From positions 1 to 12,272 of the forward strand of contig CAZWRV010000135.1 of assembly GCA_964636325.1 (NCBI GenBank): a stretch of DNA of 12,272 bases. The letters are read 5' to 3'. Origin of the DNA: CAZWRV01 sp964636325. Its GTDB lineage: Bacteria; Verrucomicrobiota; Lentisphaeria; Victivallales; GWF2-50-93. The position numbers were made by a program, and so were the translations under genes. This document shows positions 6,962-12,272 of this stretch, piece by piece (position 1 is the first letter of the stretch; the number at the start of each line of letters is the position of its first letter). The notes under the pieces are model-generated. The model saw only the letters and a list, made by a program, of their open reading frames with translations, was not told the DNA's origin and made no database searches.

Positions 6962-8671
6962 ATGAAAAAGGATTTCAAGACACCCAAGCGGGGGTTTGTA
7001 TTCAAGGACGGGAAGCTGTTCGAGTTTCGGCGTGACTGGGTGGCGGTTTCGAAGCCGTGGCCGCCGGTAAGGCACCAGAAGACGAGGAAGAGGCCGTTCT
7101 GGCACTACGGCCCGGTCGAGAAGATGGCATACAGCTACTACGCCAACAAGTATTCCGTATGCGCCGAGAAAGGGCTGCCCTTCCACGACGATCCGGCCTA
7201 TATATCGCCCGACTGGTCGCCCAAGTGGCTCCCGGTCTTGGCGAAGTTCTACGACCCCATCCCGCTTGAGGTCCGCGAGACCGTCCTGTCATGCGGGACG
7301 AACGTGGAAACTCCCTGGAACATATTCGCCTTCTTCGCCCGCTGCGGGGATGCCGCGGATGTCATGCGCTGCTCGCCGGCCATCGGGTTCATGCTCGCCA
7401 ACCTTCCCGTCTTCAGGAAGGGCGTCAAGCGGCGCTGGGAGCAGGCGCGGAGGCTCGCCAGGAAGCAGAGGAGGGAAATATTGGGATTCCTGGGCTGGCC
7501 GGACAGCGAGGCCATGGCCAAGATACTCTCGCGGATTCCGCTTAAGAGCTGCTGCAAGAAGCCCCTCCTGCAGCTCAGGGCGCTTGTCCGACGCCGGCCG
7601 GAAATCATCAAGCCGCTTTCACACATGAAGGAGCTGAACACGCTCAGCCTGGACGTCATATGCACGCGCAAGCTGAGGGAGAAGGCCGGATGGCGTTTCA
7701 TATCTGAATTAGCTGTGATAAAGAATTTCGAGGAAGATTTCGGCATGCGCAGGATGTTCGGCGAGACAATCCGCATGGAGGAGATGCTGCACCTGCCCTC
7801 AGGCCCGGTCAGGTCCGTCGAACATCTGCTCAGGAGGCATGACAGGGCGGTCGAACAGATGAACAAGGTGGAACTGGCAGCGGCCGAAAGGAAGTCCTGG
7901 TTCCCGGAGCCGCCCGTCCCGGTCCCGCCGCCTACGCCGGACTTTGAAATCTTCCCGCTCGACACGCCGGTCAAGCTCTGTCAGGAGGGGATAGAGCAGC
8001 ACAACTGCGTATATGTCTACTGCGACGATGTTGCCCGCTGCAACGGCGACATCTACATCTACTCCGTGACCCGCCCGGAGCGCGCCACTCTGAAGATCGA
8101 AAAGATGGACGGCAGGCGCGGCTACTTCATCTCGGAGATCAAGGGGCCGTGCAACAAGGAGGTCGCCGGCAGCACCGTGGACGCCGTGAGAAGATGGCTT
8201 TACGCATTCCATGAATCGCTCATAAGCGACGATATTCGCGAGGCGATTCTCGACGCCAGGCCGCATCCGGCCATGCAGGCACCCCTCGTCGAAGGGATCG
8301 AGGCGTCTCAGATCTGCGACCCTCGCAGCATAGTCGACATCATGCTGGACTATTCGGTTAAATTCGACGTCGCGGCCGTAAGGGATGTCATTTCGGGCAG
8401 GACTTCCGCGTTCCTTCTTTCCAAGCCCTCCGAAGGACTCCTTCTTGTCTCTCGAAACGGAACCGGCGGCTTCTCCTACACTCCGCGCATGAGGCATGGC
8501 CGCCTGGACTACACGGCAGAAAAGCTTCTCGACGGCTGGATATCACGGCTCGAGGAGCTGAACTTCCCCACTGACATTCCCGGGCAGATGCATTTCGAAT
8601 TCGGAAGCCATGAAACGCAAGCCTTCGCCATGGCACAAAGGCCCGAACTTCAAATGGCAAATACCGCATGA
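6962..8671 (+). CDS. PcfJ-like protein
   Basis: A 569-residue protein with a PcfJ-like domain in its second half. The diagnostic pattern is visible: LCQEGIEQHNCVYVY (339-353), then GDIYIYSVT (362-370), ATLKIE (375-380) and GPCNKEV (395-401). The N-terminal 330 residues are basic, helical in appearance and unrecognised, with Arg/Lys clusters (for example 157-171), and a Pro-rich linker (316-326) precedes the domain. No signal peptide or membrane segment is seen. PcfJ was named from the enterococcal conjugative plasmid pCF10; its molecular function is unclear, though the basic regions would suit nucleic-acid contact (inference). No relaxase, coupling protein or other transfer gene is in the window, so it is an orphan here. 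The start is supported by AGGGGA at a normal distance. It is preceded by an unusually structured leader. Confidence 0.82.
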   Translation: MKKDFKTPKRGFVFKDGKLFEFRRDWVAVSKPWPPVRHQKTRKRPFWHYGPVEKMAYSYYANKYSVCAEKGLPFHDDPAYISPDWSPKWLPVLAKFYDPIPLEVRETVLSCGTNVETPWNIFAFFARCGDAADVMRCSPAIGFMLANLPVFRKGVKRRWEQARRLARKQRREILGFLGWPDSEAMAKILSRIPLKSCCKKPLLQLRALVRRRPEIIKPLSHMKELNTLSLDVICTRKLREKAGWRFISELAVIKNFEEDFGMRRMFGETIRMEEMLHLPSGPVRSVEHLLRRHDRAVEQMNKVELAAAERKSWFPEPPVPVPPPTPDFEIFPLDTPVKLCQEGIEQHNCVYVYCDDVARCNGDIYIYSVTRPERATLKIEKMDGRRGYFISEIKGPCNKEVAGSTVDAVRRWLYAFHESLISDDIREAILDARPHPAMQAPLVEGIEASQICDPRSIVDIMLDYSVKFDVAAVRDVISGRTSAFLLSKPSEGLLLVSRNGTGGFSYTPRMRHGRLDYTAEKLLDGWISRLEELNFPTDIPGQMHFEFGSHETQAFAMAQRPELQMANTA

Positions 8672-8676
8672 AGTCC

Positions 8677-8704
8677 TTGATTTTTCCCGGATGAATTCTA
8701 TTGT
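8677..8704 (+). promoter_or_regulatory. Possible promoter for the lipoprotein gene
   Basis: TTGATT (8677-8682) and TATTGT (8699-8704) are separated by 16 nt, a plausible sigma-70-type pair lying 35 nt before the lipoprotein ATG. A small 6-bp inverted repeat, TTGTTT (8701-8706) and AAACAA (8714-8719), follows. Only a sequence resemblance. Confidence 0.3.
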
Positions 8705-8738
8705 TTAGGCACCAAACAAAGCATAAGGAGATTCCGCC

Positions 8739-9128
8739 ATGAAAAAGACCGTCCTGTCACTGCTCGCCGTCGCCGCCGCCGTCCTTGTTGTTTCGGGCTG
8801 CGCAAGCGTCCCGCAGTTCACAAACATGACCGGCCAGTGGAAATATTCCTACGTCGAAACCGGCAAGAAAGAGGTCGAGACCGGCGCGATGACACTGAAG
8901 CAGGACTGCTTCAAGCTCTCAGGCCAGGCCAACGACGCCCACGGCGAGTTCGCGCTTACCGGCAACTTGAACGGCATCGAATTCGTGCTCGACGGCATGA
9001 GGAACGACAACAAGAGGTCCTTCAAGATCAACGCCTCACTCGACAGCGAGAACTCATTCTCAGGCAAATACACCACCGACCAGAACACTTCCGGCGAAAT
9101 ATTCGGCAGCAGGATCATCTCGAAATAG
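8739..9128 (+). CDS. Small predicted lipoprotein
   Basis: A 129-residue protein with a clear lipoprotein signal peptide: Lys2-Lys3, hydrophobic run at about 5-18 and a lipobox VSGC with the acylated Cys21. The mature part starts ASVPQF and has a WKYSY segment followed by alternating polar and hydrophobic strands (residues 35-129), compatible with a small beta-barrel or lipocalin-like fold. I do not recognise a named family. AAGGAG precedes the ATG at a good distance. It follows the PcfJ-like gene by 67 nt, which contains a possible promoter of its own, so it need not belong to the same transcript. The stop is 14 nt before a large palindrome that could terminate transcription. Confidence 0.8.
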   Translation: MKKTVLSLLAVAAAVLVVSGCASVPQFTNMTGQWKYSYVETGKKEVETGAMTLKQDCFKLSGQANDAHGEFALTGNLNGIEFVLDGMRNDNKRSFKINASLDSENSFSGKYTTDQNTSGEIFGSRIISK

Positions 9129-9142
9129 GACTTGCATCTAAC

Positions 9143-9196
9143 CTGAATTATTCACAAACGTTTTTTTGCATGCAAAAAAGTTTGTGAATAATTCAG
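9143..9196. terminator. 54-nt near-perfect palindrome, likely bidirectional terminator
   Basis: Arms CTGAATTATTCACAAAC (9143-9159) and GTTTGTGAATAATTCAG (9180-9196) pair over 17 bp. The centre is itself a palindrome, T6-GCATGC-A6 (9162-9179). It starts 14 nt after the lipoprotein stop. Its outer 12 bases equal the insertion-sequence end, so it derives from the element. Confidence 0.6.
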
Positions 9197-9323
9197 CTGC
9201 AGAGGTCAAATTTTCAAATTATGCGATTAACATGCCCGCAAGATGCCGGATTTCCGGTTTCCGGGCATAGATCCCCCCTTACCCCCGCTATTTTCAGGGC
9301 GGCGGGGACCGCCACGGCGCAGG

Positions 9324-10088
9324 CTATCCCGACGCCGGGGCGGGGGCAGGTCCTGGCATGTCCGCTATTCTGTGGAAGCGTATCTTCCTCTTCATGGCCT
9401 CGACCCTTGCCCCGACCTTCAGCAGCCTCAGCCTTATGGTGTCGAACTGCGCGTCTCCGGGCCCCGTTCCGTCAAGCGCGTTCGAGCGCATCGAATCAAG
9501 AACGGCGTTCGGGCCGAGGCCGTTGACATATTCGATCCCGTTCGAGTCAAGGAAGTCCATGACCTCGGGCTTCGTGTGGTGCGAGTCCGCGCGGAAGACT
9601 ATTATGACGTTCCTCCACCGGCTCCTTATCCGTCTTATCAGCCTCGGCTCCTTGGCGTAGGAGTCCATGAAGTGGTCGATGAAGCCGTAGGCGATCCTCA
9701 GAAGGTCGCGCACCGAAACCGCGTTCTCAAGCCGCGTCATCGTGGGCTGGCTCGCCAGCTCGGCTCCCTTCGACGGGCCTCCGCGCACGGCCGCCTTGAA
9801 CGCGGCGTCCTTTCTCATGTGGTCGCAGTCGTCGGCGTCCTCGTAGCCGCAGGCTGTCTGGAAGACACGCTGCATCAGCATCTCCCGGAGGCCGTGCTCG
9901 ACGTAGGACTTGTGCCTTTCATCCTCTATCTTCCCTGCCAGCGTCTCCACGATCTTCTCCTTTTCCTCGACCGCCCTCATCAGGACGGCCCCGAAGTCGC
10001 CGGTCACCTCGGGCTCGTCGAACACCGCTTCGATCCTCCTGCAGCCCTTGAACTTGAATTCCAGCTGTCCGTCTGTATCTTTTTTCAA
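9324..10088 (-). pseudogene. IS1380-family transposase, internally deleted
   Basis: 254 residues remain of a transposase normally near 430-470. The N-terminal part is well kept: IEAVFDEPEVTGDFGA (19-34), RVFQTACGYEDADD (74-87) and LASQPTMTRLENA (111-123). At about residue 148 it jumps from YAKEP directly to RLIRRIRSRWRN, omitting the strand with the first catalytic Asp (the LDxDDT region). RADS (166-169) with the second Asp remains. At about 196-212 a second jump runs from GPNAVLDSM to AQFDTIRLRLLKVGARVE, removing the segment with the catalytic Glu. Both joins keep the frame. The start is uncertain: a TTG at 10088 opens the frame, but adding one A to an A run near 10105 would connect it to an ATG at 10129. 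It should be inactive as a transposase. Confidence 0.82.
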
Positions 10089-10243
10089 CTTTGGAACCTT
10101 TTGCTGTTATGTCGGTTTTTTGGAGACATAACATATTAGACACCAACATCTTATAAAAGGTTCCACAGATATTTATCAAAATTTTTATGAATAATTCAGG
10201 TTAGTGAAATCAAGAAACATTTCGTGAACCCAATAATCTAATT

Positions 10244-11614
10244 ATGAATAAAAAACCAAACATTCTTTTTCTGATGTGTGATCAGCACAGAGCCGATTTT
10301 TGCGGATACTCCGGCAATAAATTTGTCAGGACTCCCACGCTTGACAGCCTTGCAAAAGATGCCGTTGTGTTTAACAACGCATATACTCCTTCGCCTATTT
10401 GTGTTCCGGCGCGCCAGTGCATGATGTCCGGACAGCTCCCAAAAACATGCAACTGCGAAGGCTGGATTGATCTCAAACCTAACTATCGCACTTTTGCAAA
10501 AGAATTTTCAAGATATGCATATAGAACCGTATGTTCTGGGAAACTTCATCATATAGGAACTGACCAGATGCAGGGTTGGGTCAAGCGCATTGCGCCGGAT
10601 GCCGAAATCAGCGATGAATATATTGAAAATAAAATCGAAAAAGAATTTAAGAAATATCAGCCATGCCCCGGAACTGGCAAATGGCCAAATCAACGCGAAA
10701 TAGAGGAAGCGCGCCCAGCTTTCGGCCCTTATCAGGCATTTGATGAAAACGCTGTTTCAGAAGCGATTTACTATCTCGATCGTCATTTCAGTGATCACCT
10801 TTATTTAAGGCCTCAATCTCATCGCCCGTTACTGTTCAAGTTAAGCCTCATTCAACCACATTATCCATTTTTCACAAGCGAAGAGAAATTCGAGAGGTAT
10901 TATAACTCTGTTCCAATTTTTGTTGAAAAGCCATGCGAACATCCTATTCTTTCACTTAGTCAGCAAAACAAGCCTGTTAATGTTTCCGAAGAAGCAATCA
11001 GAAGGGCAACCGCCACTTATTACGGTATGATCGAAACCGCAGACGAGTATTTTGGAAAAGTAATTGAAAAAATCAAGTCTCTCGGTGAAAACCTCGACGA
11101 CTGGATAATTATTTACACGTCTGACCACGGCGAAATGCTTGGACAGCATGGAATCTGGGAAAAAACTCGTTTTTATGAGGCAAGCGTAAAAGTTCCACTG
11201 TTCATTAGGTGCCCAAATCGCTTTAAACCCAGAGTCGTTAATCAAAACGTTAATCTCTGCGATATTTTTGCGACATTGTGCGACCTCGCTGAAATCCCAA
11301 TCCCTGAAAATCTCGACAGCAGAAGCCTTGTCCAGCTGATGAACGGCAATACAGAAAACTGGACAAATGAAACAATCTCACAACTTGCAAATTGTCATTT
11401 AATGATTAAATGGGATAGCCTGAAATACCAGTATTACGGAGAAGATATACCAGAAGTCCTGTTCGATCTCGAAAAAGACCCCGGAGAAACTGCGAATTTC
11501 ACAAAAGAGCCGGCTTATTCAAAAATAACATCGAAATTCCGTGCAAGGCTCGCTGATCTCGGATTCGGCCCGAATGCCGTAACTCATTACAAAAATGCAG
11601 GTTACAGCAAATAG
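10244..11614 (+). CDS. Sulfatase (arylsulfatase/choline-sulfatase type)
   Basis: A 456-residue type I sulfatase that hydrolyses sulfate esters. The N-terminal metal-binding segment NILFLMCDQHRAD (6-18) is followed by CVPAR at 53-57, the CxPxR motif whose Cys53 is converted to formylglycine; a cysteine-type enzyme needs a maturase, typically the radical-SAM anSME, not found here. GKLHHIG (99-105), QPHYPF (204-209), SDHGEMLGQHG (293-303) and KTRFYEASVKVPLFIR (307-322) complete the active site. No signal peptide is present, so it may act in the cytoplasm on imported substrates. It is AT-rich (hand counts of three 60-base lines gave 33%, 43% and 47% GC, against 58% in a line of the second dehydrogenase), and lacks a clear Shine-Dalgarno. 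It starts 40 nt after the IS remnant. A phosphonate monoester hydrolase relative is a less likely alternative. Confidence 0.92.
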   Translation: MNKKPNILFLMCDQHRADFCGYSGNKFVRTPTLDSLAKDAVVFNNAYTPSPICVPARQCMMSGQLPKTCNCEGWIDLKPNYRTFAKEFSRYAYRTVCSGKLHHIGTDQMQGWVKRIAPDAEISDEYIENKIEKEFKKYQPCPGTGKWPNQREIEEARPAFGPYQAFDENAVSEAIYYLDRHFSDHLYLRPQSHRPLLFKLSLIQPHYPFFTSEEKFERYYNSVPIFVEKPCEHPILSLSQQNKPVNVSEEAIRRATATYYGMIETADEYFGKVIEKIKSLGENLDDWIIIYTSDHGEMLGQHGIWEKTRFYEASVKVPLFIRCPNRFKPRVVNQNVNLCDIFATLCDLAEIPIPENLDSRSLVQLMNGNTENWTNETISQLANCHLMIKWDSLKYQYYGEDIPEVLFDLEKDPGETANFTKEPAYSKITSKFRARLADLGFGPNAVTHYKNAGYSK

Positions 11615-11977
11615 TTAATTGTGCAAAAATGAAAAATACAAGACCGATAAAATACTAATCTGTTGATTGCATACGAACAGCGCCAATTCGACATAATTTG
11701 GTAACTGACTGATAGGAATTTTGATTTTTACCATGGGCGAAGATAGTTTGGAAAGTGTGGAATTTCAAGCTGGGAACAGTGGGAGATCCACTGCTTTGCC
11801 CGAAAAGGCTCCCCTCCGGTCCCGCCGCGGCGGGCCCGGAGGGAGAATTCTCAACCAGCGGAGGGAAATGCCGGAGAAACGTGAATTTTTGAGCTTGCGG
11901 GTGCGCAAGGAGGGTATTTCCCGAGCGCAAGATACAATTTTGCCCTTTGCGCCAGGGATGTTGCAAGCTACTCTAAA
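11615..11977. other. 363-nt non-coding stretch with several hairpins
   Basis: I see no credible gene here. The first part (11615-11750) is AT-rich like the sulfatase. The second holds three clean hairpins: CAGTGG/CCACTG at 11777-11793; a GC-rich 15-bp stem with one mismatch at 11812-11843 (CCCTCCGG arms, centre CCGCGG); and CTTGCG-GGTG-CGCAAG at 11894-11909. GGGAAAT near 11873 can also pair with ATTTCCC near 11926 around the third. The density suggests a structured RNA or an insertion-element end. Confidence 0.5.
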
Positions 11978-12169
11978 TCAGAACCTTGTAAGAAACTCGT
12001 CGATAGGAACATAAACGGAATCCAAGCGGAAATCGTCGGCGGGCGGCGGACGCTCCTCCGGCTCCGTCCATATCCCGCAGTGCTTGAGTATCTTCTCGAT
12101 CACACCCAACTGGTCTCTCTTCTCGATGAAGGATATTATCCTCATCCGTCCGCCGCATCTGGGTAAGCG
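11978..12169 (-). pseudogene. C-terminal remnant of an IS91-like transposase
   Basis: A 63-residue - strand frame ends in a TGA at 11978-11980 and is blocked upstream by an in-frame TGA at 12170-12172. It reads LPRCGGRMRIISFIE, then VIEKILKHCGIW, then EERPPPADDFRLDSVY and ends DEFLTRF. The pattern CPxCGGxMRxIxFIE...VIxKILxHxGLW is the C-terminal zinc-ribbon tail of IS91-like (Y2) transposases. The first zinc-binding Cys is replaced by Leu, exactly where the homology stops, so the break is probably at about 12163. No start codon or catalytic Tyr region is present. A different element seems to begin just to the right. Confidence 0.65.
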
Positions 12170-12211
12170 TCAAATGAACCCGTAGGCTTCGCCGCTTGCC
12201 GGGTGATGGCG

Positions 12212-12260
12212 TCGGACACATATTCACTCCATCAACAAAACAAGGAAGGAGTGTGTCCGA
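12212..12260 (+). promoter_or_regulatory. Hairpin covering the ribosome binding site of the last gene
   Basis: CGGACA (12213-12218) and CACTCC (12225-12230) pair with TGTCCG (12254-12259) and GGAGTG (12248-12253), a 12-bp stem with a 6-nt bulge and 17-nt loop. The right arm contains the Shine-Dalgarno GGAG and abuts the ATG at 12260. It could limit translation, a common device in transposase genes, or be a terminal repeat. Confidence 0.45.
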
Positions 12261-12272
12261 TGGAAGAGAACG
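12260..12272 (+). CDS. Start of an unidentified gene (runs off window)
   Basis: ATG at 12260 is preceded by GGAAGGAG (12244-12251) with 8 nt spacing, a good ribosome binding site. Only MEEN and one further base are visible, so nothing can be said of its product. Its place next to transposon debris and a start-site hairpin hints at a transposase. Confidence 0.4.

Larger units (their letters stand above)
9138..10204. mobile_element. Degenerate IS1380-family insertion sequence
   Basis: Perfect 17-bp inverted repeats, CTAACCTGAATTATTCA at 9138-9154 and its reverse complement at 10188-10204, bound a 1067-bp segment. Inside, on the - strand, is a shortened transposase of the IS1380 type. Full elements of the family are nearer 1.6-1.7 kb, so about a third is missing. 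I see no direct target duplication outside the repeats: the left flank is GCAT, the right flank TGAA. The ends are AT-rich while the coding part is GC-rich. A third copy of the end sequence is found at 9185-9196. Confidence 0.8.

Noticed and set aside
9243..10139. Long + strand open frame of 298 codons over the IS region
   Set aside because: It is the antisense shadow of the transposase, whose - strand product carries recognisable IS1380 motifs; the + product has Arg/Pro-rich, unpatterned composition.
11655..11966. - strand open frame of 103 codons after the sulfatase
   Set aside because: It runs through strong hairpins, has no ribosome binding site, and its product shows no recognised pattern. 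It could be a repeat-derived frame but I cannot support it as a gene.
11721..12014. + strand open frame of 97 codons
   Set aside because: It crosses the hairpin block and the end of the IS91-like remnant, so it is not a coherent gene.
11973..12227. 84-codon - strand frame overlapping the IS91-like remnant
   Set aside because: A neighbouring frame gives the recognisable zinc-ribbon tail; this one is its shadow.

Overview
The window looks like bacterial chromosome from a GC-rich polysaccharide degrader, most likely of the PVC group (Lentisphaerota/Victivallales, Kiritimatiellota or a relative). This rests on gene content: two Gfo/Idh/MocA oxidoreductases, an esterase-like hydrolase, a CBM9-like protein, a sulfatase and a PcfJ-like protein. 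It is an inference; no rRNA or other marker gene is present.

Layout. (1) 1-678: a partial structured repeat followed by a MarC-family membrane protein. (2) 803-5598: a tight four-gene + strand operon (gaps of 29, 42 and 12 nt) with two Gfo/Idh/MocA dehydrogenases, an alpha/beta hydrolase and an exported protein of unknown family; it reads as a small sugar/ester catabolic unit. (3) 5606-6644: a convergent - strand pair, a CBM9-like protein and a DUF486/DMT-type small membrane protein, overlapping or nearly so. (4) 6645-6961: a 317-nt intergenic region dense in secondary structure (13-bp inverted repeat, 10-bp hairpin, double-hairpin repeat shared with the start of the window, and a 12-bp-period direct repeat) leading into a 569-aa PcfJ-like protein, then a small lipoprotein. 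(5) 9138-10204: an IS1380-family remnant whose transposase has lost two internal segments, including regions that normally carry catalytic residues. (6) 10244-11614: an AT-rich sulfatase with composition unlike its neighbours. (7) 11615-12272: a structured non-coding stretch, the C-terminal stub of an IS91-like transposase, and the first codons of a gene leaving the window behind a hairpin that covers its ribosome binding site.

The left two thirds is coherent, host-like carbohydrate metabolism. The right third is a mosaic of transposon debris around an apparently acquired sulfatase. The most unusual parts are the structured region ahead of the PcfJ-like gene with its repeated elements, the twice-deleted but still open transposase, and the hairpin-rich non-coding block after the sulfatase. 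I do not see a clear new defence or editing system; the PcfJ-like gene with its leader is the best candidate for uncharacterised biology.
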